Positions 18,321-27,100 of a stretch of DNA of 64,000 nt are shown here, piece after piece. Positions within the stretch are counted from its first letter, which is position 1, and each line of letters starts with the position of its first letter. The stretch comes from Streptomyces sp. GQFP. Its GTDB lineage: Bacteria > Actinomycetota > Actinomycetes > Streptomycetales > Streptomycetaceae. The stretch spans positions 3,038,001 to 3,102,000 of the forward strand of contig NZ_CP089312.1 of assembly GCF_021545335.1 (NCBI RefSeq). Direction: 5' to 3'. Under the pieces are notes generated by a model. The model was not told the DNA's origin and searched no databases. It was given only the letters and a program-made list of their open reading frames with translations. Made by a program: the position numbers and the translations under genes.

Positions 18321-18363
18321 AAAACAGAAGGGCCGCGGATCCCGGATGGGGTTCCGCGGCCCT
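18321..18363 (-). terminator. putative attenuator in the wblC leader
   Basis: In the transcript the stem AGGGCCGCGGA/UCCGCGGCCCU (11 bp), extended by an A-A mismatch and CCC/GGG, is followed at once by UCUGUUUUC. It is one of the few hairpins in this window with a true U-tract. It lies 20 nt after the stop of the leader ORF and about 110 nt before wblC, exactly where an antibiotic-sensitive attenuator would sit. Confidence 0.75.
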
Positions 18364-18383
18364 GAAGGCGCCGGCCTGATCAA

Positions 18384-18707
18384 TCAGGCTGGATCACTCC
18401 AGGGTTCTGGCCCACGGAAGGCCCACATCGTGTGGTGCTGCGTCGTCTGCTTCAGGGATCCGGCACCGGCCGCGAAGGCATAGACCGGGGCCTGTGCCTT
18501 TACTGCTCCTGCTTCCAGTGCCTTGATCGGTCGCTCATTGCGCTCGCGGACAGGGAGACCCGCGAGAGACACGGAGGACGCCGGCCGGACGGCAGGAATG
18601 CCGGACAGACCGGTGCCCAGGTTCGAGACGCCGAGCATGCACAGGGAGACGGCCGAGAGATCGGTCATTTTGACCTCGCTGACAGAGCTGGTGTAGATGC
18701 TGATCAC
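18384..18707 (-). CDS. upstream ORF in the wblC leader
   Basis: 107 codons starting at GTG 18705-18707, with a near-ideal GGAGG eight bases upstream and a TGA stop 20 nt before the attenuator stem. Codons are mostly G/C-ending but less extreme than in neighbouring genes. The peptide (start MISIYTSSVSEVKMTD, with a mildly hydrophobic region SAVSLCMLGVSNLGTGLSG) matches no family I know. WhiB7 genes carry leader ORFs whose translation state sets attenuation, and position and signals make this a leader peptide. A small conserved protein in its own right cannot be excluded. Confidence 0.65.
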   Translation of the reverse strand: MISIYTSSVSEVKMTDLSAVSLCMLGVSNLGTGLSGIPAVRPASSVSLAGLPVRERNERPIKALEAGAVKAQAPVYAFAAGAGSLKQTTQHHTMWAFRGPEPWSDPA

Positions 18708-18780
18708 TGGACTCGCCTCCTCTCGGCGTCTTGGGGGACTGGGGTGAACCAGTCCAACGGATATACGACTATGAAGTACA

Positions 18781-18814
18781 GCACGGATCCAGGTCTTCTG
18801 AGAAGACTCCGTGC
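18781..18814 (-). other. hairpin near the 5' end of the wblC leader
   Basis: An inverted repeat in two parts: GCACGGA/TCCGTGC outside and GTCTTCT/AGAAGAC inside, with a 5-nt bulge on one arm. It begins a few nucleotides after the predicted wblC transcription start. It may stabilise the leader, end read-through from uvrD2, or be an operator. Confidence 0.5.
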
Positions 18815-18825
18815 CCGTGGCTAAG

Positions 18826-18864
18826 AACCTATGGGGATTGCCGGGGCATGCGCAAACTATTTTT
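18826..18864 (-). promoter_or_regulatory. predicted WblC-dependent promoter of wblC
   Basis: On the minus strand: AAAAAT (18859-18864), then 3 nt, the -35 TTGCGC (18850-18855), an 18-nt spacer and the -10 TAGGTT (18826-18831). An A/T-rich block just upstream of the -35 is the WhiB7/WblC recognition signature, read by the AT-hook, so this predicts autoregulation. The start would be near 18819, giving a leader of about 600 nt. Confidence 0.7.
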
Positions 18865-18878
18865 CCGACGAGTTTGAA

Positions 18879-21074
18879 TCAGTCACTCCCGCCCTCACCC
18901 TCAACTTCCTGACCAGCGCAGATGGCCAGAACATCGGCTCCGTACCGGTTGAGCTTGCGCACCCCGACGCCGGGGATGCGGGCCAACTCCCCTGCTTCGT
19001 CCGGGACGGTCTCCGCGATCGCCATCAGGGTCCGGTCGGTGAAGACGCAGAAGGCGGGCTGGCCACTGCGTGCCGCCTGGTCCGCCCGCCACTCGCGCAG
19101 CCGCTCGTAGAGGCCCTCGTCCATGTCGGAGGGGCACTCGTCGCATCGCATCAGTTTCATCTCGCCCGCGTCGGTCAGCGTGCGCCCGCAGACCCGGCAG
19201 CGGGCCGGGGTTCTCTGTGTCCTGCGCGGGGTCACGCCGGGGCTGCCGCCGAAGCCGCGCTCGATGCCGCCGGGGCCGGCCGTGCCCGTCCGGTGGGCGG
19301 TGGTGACGGAACCGGGGCGCAGGCCGTCGAGGAAGCGGCTGGGGCGGCGGTTCGGGCGGCCTCCGGGGGCACGGGAGAGGGCCCAGGAGACATGGAGGCG
19401 TTCTCGCGCACGGGTCACACCGACATAGAGGAGACGGCGTTCCTCCTCGATCTGCTCGTCCGTCTTCGCATAGGTGATCGGCATCATGCCCTCGGCGACT
19501 CCGACGACGAAGACGACGTCCCATTCCAGGCCCTTGGCCGAGTGGAGGGAGGCGAGGGTGACGCCCTGGACGGTCGGGGCGTGCTGCGCGTTCGCCCGCT
19601 CGTCGAGTTCGGCGACGAGGTCGGCGAGCGTGGCGCCCGGTTTCGCGGCGGTGAAGTCCTGCGCGAGGTGCGCCAGTGCGGCCAGCGACTCCCAGCGCTC
19701 TCTGACGGCCCCGGAGCCCGCAGGCGGCTCGCTGGTCCAGCCCTCCCCCGACAGCACGGCGCGCACCTGTGAGGGCAGGTCGACGACATCGTCCAGGAGG
19801 GAGTCGTTGCCGCCGAAGCGGGCGGCGGCGCGGAGCTGATTGATCGCCTTGCGCACCTCGGGTCTGTCGAAGAACCGTTCGGCGCCGCGCAGCTGGTAGG
19901 GGACTCCGGCGTCGGCGAGGGCCTGTTCGTACGCCTCGGACTGGGAGTTCGTCCGGAACAGGATGGCGATCTCGCCGGCCGGGACGCCGGCGGCGACAAG
20001 GTCGCGGATGCGGCGGGCGGCGCCTTCGGCCTCGGCGGGTTCGTCGGCGTACTCGGTGTAGCCGGGCTCGGGTCCCGGGTCTCGCTGGGAGATCAGTTCC
20101 AGGCGGTGTTCCGCGGCGCGGCCCCGGGCCTGGGCGAGCAGGCCGTTGGCGAGGTGGACGACCTGGGGGGTGGAGCGGTAGTCGCGTACCAGCTTGACGA
20201 CGGTGGCACCGGGGTGGCGGGTGCGGAAGTCGAGCAGATGGTCCGGAGTTGCTCCTGTGAACGAGTAGATGGTCTGGCTGGCGTCGCCGACCACGCACAG
20301 GTTGTCCCTGTCCCCGAGCCACAGTTCAAGCAGCCGCTGCTGGAGCGGGCTGACGTCCTGGTACTCGTCGACCACGAAGTGCTGGTACTGGGAGCGGACC
20401 TGTTCGGCGATGTCGCGCCGGTCCTGGAGGACGGCGACGGTGAGCAGCAGGACGTCCTCGAAGTCGATGACGGAGCGGTCCCGTTTGAGGTCCTCGTAGG
20501 TGGCGTAGATCTGGGCGATCTCGGCCGGGTCGCGGGGGGCGACGCGGCCGGTCTTGGCGACGGAGGGCGCGTAGTCGGCGGGGACGGTCTGGGTGACCTT
20601 GGACCATTCGATCTCGGCGGTGGCGTCCCGCAGTTCGCCCCGGTCGAGGCGGATACGGCAGGCTGCCGCGGCATCGGCGACGAGCTGGATCTTGCGGTCG
20701 ACCAGGCGGGGCATGGAGCCGCCGACGGCCTTCGGCCAGAAGTACTGGAGCTGGCGCAGCGCGGCCGAGTGGAAGGTACGCGCCTGGACTCCGCCCGCGC
20801 CGAGCTGGCGCAGTCGCCCGCGCATCTCACCGGCGGCACGGGCGGTGAACGTGACGGCGAGCACGCTGGAGGGCTGCAGGATCCCGGCGCGCACACCGTA
20901 GGCGATGCGGTGGGTGATCGCCCGTGTCTTTCCCGTGCCGGCGCCTGCCAGCACGCACACCGGACCGTGCAGGGCGGTGGCCACTTCGCGCTGCTCGGGA
21001 TCGAGTCCGTCGAGCACCGCGTCGGCCGAGTCCGGAACCTGCGGGAAGAGGGTGGAGTGCGTTGCTGCTGTCAC
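18879..21074 (-). CDS. uvrD2: DNA helicase UvrD2 with HRDC domain
   Basis: 731 residues from GTG 21072-21074. SF1A helicase motifs in order: Walker A (VLAGAGTGKTRAITHRI), Walker B (VVDEYQDVSPLQ), QTIYSFTGA, SAKGLEWDVVFVVG and VGVTRARERLHVSW. The C-terminal part has a four-Cys element (CRVCGRTL and CDECP) and an HRDC domain (about 655-725, IPGVGVRKLNRYG). This layout is that of mycobacterial UvrD2, a 3'-5' DNA unwinding enzyme in repair/replication. It sits directly upstream of the wblC promoter; its start region holds a DnaA box. Confidence 0.95.
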   Translation of the reverse strand: MTAATHSTLFPQVPDSADAVLDGLDPEQREVATALHGPVCVLAGAGTGKTRAITHRIAYGVRAGILQPSSVLAVTFTARAAGEMRGRLRQLGAGGVQARTFHSAALRQLQYFWPKAVGGSMPRLVDRKIQLVADAAAACRIRLDRGELRDATAEIEWSKVTQTVPADYAPSVAKTGRVAPRDPAEIAQIYATYEDLKRDRSVIDFEDVLLLTVAVLQDRRDIAEQVRSQYQHFVVDEYQDVSPLQQRLLELWLGDRDNLCVVGDASQTIYSFTGATPDHLLDFRTRHPGATVVKLVRDYRSTPQVVHLANGLLAQARGRAAEHRLELISQRDPGPEPGYTEYADEPAEAEGAARRIRDLVAAGVPAGEIAILFRTNSQSEAYEQALADAGVPYQLRGAERFFDRPEVRKAINQLRAAARFGGNDSLLDDVVDLPSQVRAVLSGEGWTSEPPAGSGAVRERWESLAALAHLAQDFTAAKPGATLADLVAELDERANAQHAPTVQGVTLASLHSAKGLEWDVVFVVGVAEGMMPITYAKTDEQIEEERRLLYVGVTRARERLHVSWALSRAPGGRPNRRPSRFLDGLRPGSVTTAHRTGTAGPGGIERGFGGSPGVTPRRTQRTPARCRVCGRTLTDAGEMKLMRCDECPSDMDEGLYERLREWRADQAARSGQPAFCVFTDRTLMAIAETVPDEAGELARIPGVGVRKLNRYGADVLAICAGQEVEGEGGSD

Positions 21075-21113
21075 ACGGCCATGCTGCCAGGTCGCCGGAG
21101 ACAGGTGAGCCGG

Positions 21114-21122
21114 TTGTCCACA
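21114..21122 (+). promoter_or_regulatory. DnaA-box-like nonamer
   Basis: An exact TTGTCCACA in the divergent region between uvrD2 and the mycoredoxin gene, 40 nt upstream of the uvrD2 start. It could link uvrD2 expression to DnaA; this is inference. Confidence 0.4.
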
Positions 21123-21264
21123 GGCACCCCCTTGCAGTCGTACTAATCCGGCAGGCGTCCCTCTCAGAAAACCCTGGATACCCCTCATGGGAATGGCGGA
21201 CGGGTCGCGTACGTTCCACCACAGCGAGCACCCGTCCCCCGAACTGCTGAGGAGCGCGAGAGAC

Positions 21265-21522
21265 ATGCCGGGCACTGTGACGATGTACAGCACCACGTGG
21301 TGCGGCTACTGCCGTCGGCTGAAGAGCCAGATGGACCGCGAGGGCATCGCGTACAACGAGATCAACATCGAGCAGGACCCGGACTCCGCGGCGTTCGTGG
21401 AGAAGGCGAACGGCGGCAACCAGACGGTTCCCACGGTGCTGGTCGTGCCTTCCAACGACGGCCCCGAGGTCGTGATGACGAACCCGAGCCTCGCGCAGGT
21501 GAAGCAGGCTCTCGGCGCCTGA
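21265..21522 (+). CDS. mrx1: mycoredoxin (glutaredoxin-like Mrx1)
   Basis: 85 residues from ATG 21265. A thioredoxin-fold protein with the mycoredoxin active site WCGYC near residues 13-17 (motif TTWCGYCRRLK), a cis-Pro loop (QTVPTVLV) and a Gly-rich end. Mycoredoxin-1 reduces protein-mycothiol mixed disulfides with mycothiol, the actinobacterial glutathione analogue, so it marks a mycothiol user. The next gene, nudC, is convergent. A longer in-frame reading from 21187 is unlikely because it has no conserved sequence. Confidence 0.92.
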   Translation: MPGTVTMYSTTWCGYCRRLKSQMDREGIAYNEINIEQDPDSAAFVEKANGGNQTVPTVLVVPSNDGPEVVMTNPSLAQVKQALGA

Positions 21523-21579
21523 CCCGCGTGTTCCCGACCCCCGACCGGCCCAGCGGCCGTGCGGGGGTCTTCGCGTACG

Positions 21580-22527
21580 TCAGACCGCGCTGTTCGGCTT
21601 CGGCAGCGGCTTGCCGTACCAGAGTTCGATCAGGCGGGCCGCGATCGAGATGCCGTACGGCGGGAGGACCTCGCCGGATTCGAAGCCCGCGCGCAACTCC
21701 TCGCGGGAGAACCAGCGGGCCTCGTGGATCTCGTCGCCGTCGACCTCGATGTCGGTGGAGGCGGCGCGGGCCATGAAGCCGAGCATGAGGCTGGACGGGA
21801 ACGGCCAGGGCTGGCTGGCGACGTACTCGACGTGGCCGACGAGGATGCCGGCCTCCTCGAACACCTCGCGGCGCACCGACTGTTCGATGGACTCGCCGGG
21901 CTCGACGAAACCGGCGAGCGTCGAGAAGCGGCCCTCGGGCCAGTGGACCTGGCGGCCGAGGAGGATACGGTCCTCCTCGTCGGTGACGGCCATGATCACC
22001 GCCGGGTCGGTGCGCGGGTAGTGCTCGGCGCCGCAGGCCGGGCAGCGGCGGATGTGGCCGGCGGCGGCGATGACGGTGCGCTCGCCGCAGCGGGAGCAGA
22101 AACGGTGCAGCCGCTGCCAGTTCTCCAGGGCGACGGCGTGCACCATCAGTCCCGCGTCCCGGGGCGAGAGGAGCAGGCCGGCCTCGCGCAGGCCGGCGGG
22201 GCGCGCCGACTGGTCCATGCGGCCGGGCAGGGCGTCCTTCTGGAGGGCGAAGTAGCTGGTGCCTTCCTCGTCCTTGCCGAGGAAGTAGCGGTGCGCCTCG
22301 GTGAGGGGGGCTTCGAAGGAGGGGGTCATGACGAGTTCGGTACGTCCTTCGGACGTCTCGTCGATGAGGACCTGGCCGCCGGAGACCACGAAGCAGCGGG
22401 TGGTGGGGTGGCTCCACGCCGCGGCGAGCCAGGCCTCGTCGAGCCGGTGGTGCGCGGCCCGGTCGATGCCGCTGGGGGCGGTGAGCGAGATCGGACGGTC
22501 GGCGGTGTAGTCGGTCCAGGTGGTCAC
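21580..22527 (-). CDS. nudC: NAD(+) diphosphatase NudC
   Basis: 315 residues from GTG 22525-22527; a 58-codon Pro-rich extension to 22701 is possible but lacks conservation. NudC signatures are complete: a four-Cys zinc ribbon (CSRCGE and CPACG), the Nudix box GFVEPGESIEQSVRREVFEE with AGI, and the family-specific SQPWPFPSSLM 16 residues later. NudC hydrolyses NAD(H) to NMN(H) and AMP and can remove NAD caps from RNA. It is convergent with mrx1. Confidence 0.95.
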   Translation of the reverse strand: MTTWTDYTADRPISLTAPSGIDRAAHHRLDEAWLAAAWSHPTTRCFVVSGGQVLIDETSEGRTELVMTPSFEAPLTEAHRYFLGKDEEGTSYFALQKDALPGRMDQSARPAGLREAGLLLSPRDAGLMVHAVALENWQRLHRFCSRCGERTVIAAAGHIRRCPACGAEHYPRTDPAVIMAVTDEEDRILLGRQVHWPEGRFSTLAGFVEPGESIEQSVRREVFEEAGILVGHVEYVASQPWPFPSSLMLGFMARAASTDIEVDGDEIHEARWFSREELRAGFESGEVLPPYGISIAARLIELWYGKPLPKPNSAV

Positions 22528-22690
22528 AGGTGCTTCCAACTCCCCCGGTGGAACGGATATTTCGGCGGGCGGTTCGGCGGGATGTGGGTGGGGACGCGGG
22601 GGCGGTGGTTTTCGGGCGGGCTCGCGCGGGTGCGGGGCAGTGCTGCCAGTGTGCCCCGGGGCGGCTGCAGGCTCCGACCGCGCGGGGTCG

Positions 22691-24103
22691 TCAGGCCTCA
22701 TGGCGCCAGTTCTCTGCGAGGTCGCCCCAGAGGTGGGCGGTGGTCTCGACGCCCTTGAGGAGCAGGTCGATCTCCACCTTCTCGTTCGGGGCGTGCCAGC
22801 CGTCGGAGGGGACGGAGATACCCAGGAAGAGCACGGGGGCGCCGAGGACGTCCTGAAGGTCGGCGGCCGGGCCGCTGCCGCCCTCGCGCGTGTAGCGGAC
22901 CGGTTTGCCGAAGGCGCGGCTCATGGCGCGTACGACGGACTGCAGGGCGGGGTGGTCCAGCGGGGTCAGACACGGGCGCGTGGCCGCCGCGAACGTGATC
23001 TCGTACCGGATCCCGTCGGGGACACGGGTCGCGGTCCAGTCGCGGACGATCTTCTCGATGTGGTCGGGGTCCTGGCCTGCGACCAGCCGGAAGGAGAGCT
23101 TCACCATGGCCGAGGCCGGGACGATGGTCTTGCTGCCGGGACCCTGGTAGCCGCCGCCGATGCCGTTGACCTCGGCGGTGGGGCGGGTCCAGACGCGTTC
23201 CAGGGTGGTGTGTCCGGCTTCGCCGTGGGTGGCGTACGACTTGGCGGTGCGCAGCCACTCCTTCTCGTCGAAGGGGAGTTCGGCGAGGAGTTCGCGTTCG
23301 CGGTCACTGAGTTCGGTGACGCCGTCGTAGAAGCCGGGGATCGTCACGCGCGCGTGCTCGTCGTGCAGCGCGGCGACCAGGCGGGCGACCGCGGTCGCCG
23401 GGTTGGGCACGGCGCCGCCGAAGGAGCCCGAGTGGATGTCCTGGTCGGGTCCCTGGAGCTGGATCTCGCACTCGGCGAGGCCGCGCATGCCGGTGCACAC
23501 CGTGGGGGTGTCCTCGGCCCACATACCGGTGTCGGAGACGATCACGGCGTCGGCGGCGAGCCGGTCGGCGTGCTCCTCGACGAGGGCCCGGAAGTGGATG
23601 GAGCCGGACTCCTCCTCGCCCTCGACGAGCATCTTCAGATGGACGGCGGGTGCGGTGCGGCCCGTGGTCGCGAGGTGGGCACGGACGCCGAGTGTGTGGA
23701 AGAACACCTGGCCCTTGTCGTCGGCGGCCCCGCGCGCGTGGAGGCGGTTTCCCCGGACGACCGGTTCGAAGGGGTCGCTGTCCCAGCCGTCGTCGCGGGC
23801 GGCGGGCTGCACGTCGTGGTGGCCGTAGACGAGGACCGTGGGGGCGGCGGGGTCGTCGGCGGGCCACTCGGCGAAGACCGCCGGGGCGCCCGGGGTGGCC
23901 CAGACCTCGACGGTCGGGAAGCCGGTTTCCCTGAGTTTGGCGGCGAGCCAGTCGGCGCTGCGGCGTACATCGGCGGCGTGGTCGGGTTGGGCCGACACGG
24001 ACGGGATGCGCAGCCACTCGGCGAGGTCGTCGAGGAAGGCCGCGCGGTGCTGCTCGATGTACGTACGGACGGCGCTGACGTCACTGTCAACGGGATGGCT
24101 CAT
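22691..24103 (-). CDS. M20 family dipeptidase
   Basis: 470 residues from ATG 24101-24103. Metal-binding motifs of the M20 carboxypeptidase G2/CNDP-like group are clear: VYGHHDVQPA (His), GAADDKG (bridging Asp), the catalytic EGEEESGS, a downstream VSDTGMW Asp, and a terminal GWHAPNE His. The dimerisation (lid) domain lies about residues 190-360. These are two-zinc cytosolic dipeptidases or related amidohydrolases. No signal peptide. It is 10 nt upstream of adnB's end and on the same strand, but any functional link is unclear. Confidence 0.92.
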   Translation of the reverse strand: MSHPVDSDVSAVRTYIEQHRAAFLDDLAEWLRIPSVSAQPDHAADVRRSADWLAAKLRETGFPTVEVWATPGAPAVFAEWPADDPAAPTVLVYGHHDVQPAARDDGWDSDPFEPVVRGNRLHARGAADDKGQVFFHTLGVRAHLATTGRTAPAVHLKMLVEGEEESGSIHFRALVEEHADRLAADAVIVSDTGMWAEDTPTVCTGMRGLAECEIQLQGPDQDIHSGSFGGAVPNPATAVARLVAALHDEHARVTIPGFYDGVTELSDRERELLAELPFDEKEWLRTAKSYATHGEAGHTTLERVWTRPTAEVNGIGGGYQGPGSKTIVPASAMVKLSFRLVAGQDPDHIEKIVRDWTATRVPDGIRYEITFAAATRPCLTPLDHPALQSVVRAMSRAFGKPVRYTREGGSGPAADLQDVLGAPVLFLGISVPSDGWHAPNEKVEIDLLLKGVETTAHLWGDLAENWRHEA

Positions 24104-24113
24104 GGTCGAGAGC

Positions 24114-27100
24114 CTATCGGCCCGCGCTGACATCCTCGTCCGGTACTTCGAACGCGGCCGGCTCCTCCAGGAGCAGCCGCTCCAGCGCGGCCCGGTCCGG
24201 GAGATCGGGCCGTACGATCTCGCCGCTGCGCACGTACAGGAAGGCGGCCCCGACTGCCTCCGGGGGCACGCCCTGCTGTTCGGCCCAGGCCAGGCGGTAG
24301 ACGGCGAGCTGGATGGGGTCGGCGGTGGGGGCGCGGTGGGTCTTCCAGTCGACGATCTCGTACGTCGCCTCGTCGCCGTCGCCCTCCTTGTAGACGGCGT
24401 CGATCCGGCCCCGTACGACGCGTCCGGCGATGGCGAGGTGGAAGGGGGCCTCGACCCGGTAGGGCGTTCGGTGTGCGTACGGGGTGTGCTCGAAGGCGTC
24501 CTTGAGGTTCTCCAGGTCGCGTTCGTCGGCGATCTCGGCGTCGCTGCCGGGCAGTTCATCGGGTTCCAGCATGGGGAGCTGCAGTTCCTCGAAGCGGGAC
24601 TCGACCCAGGCGTGGAAGCGGGTGCCCCGGCGGGCGGCGGGCCGCGGCGGGCGTGGCATGGGGCGGGCCAGCTCCTGCGCGAGGGCGTCCGGGTCGGCGG
24701 CCAGGAGCATCAGCTGAGTGGCGGTCAGCGACGGGGGCAGAGGGACGTCGGTGACGCTCTCCCGCGCGCGGAGCAGTTCCCCGGTGAGCGCGTCGAGGTC
24801 GCGATCCCAGGAGGCGACGGCACGGGCCTCCTCGGGGGTGAGATCCGCTTCGGCGGGGTGCCGGCGGGCGTGCGGCACCGTGGGCGGGCGCTCGTGGTCG
24901 TGTCCGGTGTGGGGCACGCGCGCGTGGGGCGGCGTCTGTGTGGGCGGTTCGGGGCGGTCCGTGGTCAAGGCGTCCCAGTCGGCGTCGTGCTCTGTGGGGA
25001 AGCCGGTGTCTTCGTCAAGAGGGCCGTCGTACGGAATCTCGTCGTCGTCCGGCGGCGGGGGCCAGTCCGGGTCTTCGTACATGTCCGGGTCCGGCGCGGC
25101 CGCGGGGTGGGTGTCCTCGTGGGAGGCGAGGGTCTCCAGGTGGGCGAGAACCGTCTCGGCGGCGGCCCTGCGGTGGCGGAACGCGGCGTCGTCCAGCGGG
25201 AGGGGCCAGAGTTGGTCGGCGGTCGTCGCGTGCAGGGCGGGGTTCTCCTCGCCCTCCTCCGGTTCGTCCGCCCAGGCCTCGATCTCGCCGTGTCCGGCCG
25301 CGCAGTGGCCGTAGAGAGCCTGGAGGAAGTCGGAGGGGCCGCGGGGCTTCTTCTGGGAGGGGCCCCACCAGTGGCCGGAGCCGAGCAGGAGGGAGCGGGG
25401 GCGGGTGAAGGTGACGTAGCCGAGGCGGAGTTCCTCGGTGTGCTGGTGGTCCTTCATCGCCTCGTGGAAGGCCTTCATGCCCCGGGCGTCCCAGGCCTCG
25501 ATGTCGGGCAGTGTGTCGGTGTCGCCGCGCAGCTCGTGCGGCAGGACCTTGGCCTGGGAGGTCCACTTCTCGCGGCCCTGGGCGCTGGGAAAAGTGCCGG
25601 TGACCAGGCCGGGGACGGCCACGACGTCCCACTCCAGGCCCTTGGACTTGTGGGCGGTGAGCACCTTGACGGTGTTCTCGCCGCCGGGCAGGGCGTTGTC
25701 GAGGCCCTTCTCGTACTGCGCCGCCGTGCGCAGGAAGCCGAGGAAGGCGAGCAGGCTCGCCTCGCTCTCGTGGGCGGCGAACGAGGCGGCGACGTCCAGG
25801 AAGTTGGAGAGGGTCTCGCGACGGCGGGCTGCCAGGGCGTGCGGAGACGCCGACAGTTCCACCTCCAGGCCGGTGACGGCGAGCACACGGTGCAGTACGT
25901 CCATCAGCGGGTCGGAGAGTGAGCGGCGCAGGTCGCGCAGTTCGGCGGCGAGCCGGGCGAAGCGCACGCGCGCGTCCGGCGAGAAGGGCAGCCCGTCGTC
26001 GTCACCCTCGCCTCTGAGGGACGTCTCCAGGAAGGTGTCCAGGGCGTCCGCGAGCGATATCACCTCGGAGGGGTCGACCCCCTCGACGGCCTCGGCGAGC
26101 CGGCGGTCCGGGTCGTCGGTGTCACCCACGCGCGCGTGGGACACGAGGAACCGGGCCCGGCGGCCCAGGAGGGCGAGGTCGCGCGGGCCGATGCGCCAGC
26201 GCGGGCCGGTCAGCAGCCGGACCAGGGAGGCGTTGGCCCCGGGGTCCTGGAGGACCTCGCAGACGGACACCAGGTCGGCGACCTCGGGCAGGTGCAGCAG
26301 CCCGGAGAGCCCGACGACCTCGACGGGGACGTCCCGGGCGACGAGCGCGCCCTGGATCTCGGCGAAGTCGGTGGCGGTGCGGCACAGGACGGCGATCTCG
26401 CCGGGCGCCTTGCCGGTGCGTACGAGGTGGGCGACGGAGTCGGCGAGCCAGTCGATCTCCTCGGCGTGGGTGCGCAGCAGCGCGCAGCGCACCTGGCCGT
26501 CGCGTTCGGCGCCGGGTGCGGGGCGGAGGGCCTCCACGCCCGCGTGCATGGCGCGCAGGGGCTCGGCGAGGCCGTTGGCGAGGTCGAGGAGACGGCCTCC
26601 GCTGCGGCGGTTCTCGCTGAGGGACTGGCGGGCGGCCGAGCCGCCGTCGGCGTGGGCGAAGTGCTCGGGGAAGTCGTCGAGGTTGGCGACGGAGGCGCCG
26701 CGCCAGCCGTAGATGGCCTGGCAGGGGTCGCCGACCGCGGTCACCGGGTGGCCAGTGCCGCTGCCGAACAGGCCTGCCAGGAGGACGCGTTGGGCCACCG
26801 AGGTGTCCTGGTACTCGTCGAGGAGGACCACCCGGAACTCCTCGCGCAGGACGCGGCCCACTTCGGGGATCCGGGCGAGCGTCGCGGAGTGGGCGATCTG
26901 GTCGCCGAAGTCGAGGAGGTCGCGTTCGCGCTTGGCGGCCCGGTAACGGGTCACCAGCTCGGTGAGTTCACGGCGGGCGGCGGCCGTCTCGGGGACCTTG
27001 CGCAGGTCCGCGTTGGTGAGTTTGGCGCCCTCCAGGGCGCGCAGCAGCTCGGCGTCGTACGCGCGCAGTTCCTCGGGGCGGACGAGGTGTTCGGCGAGTT

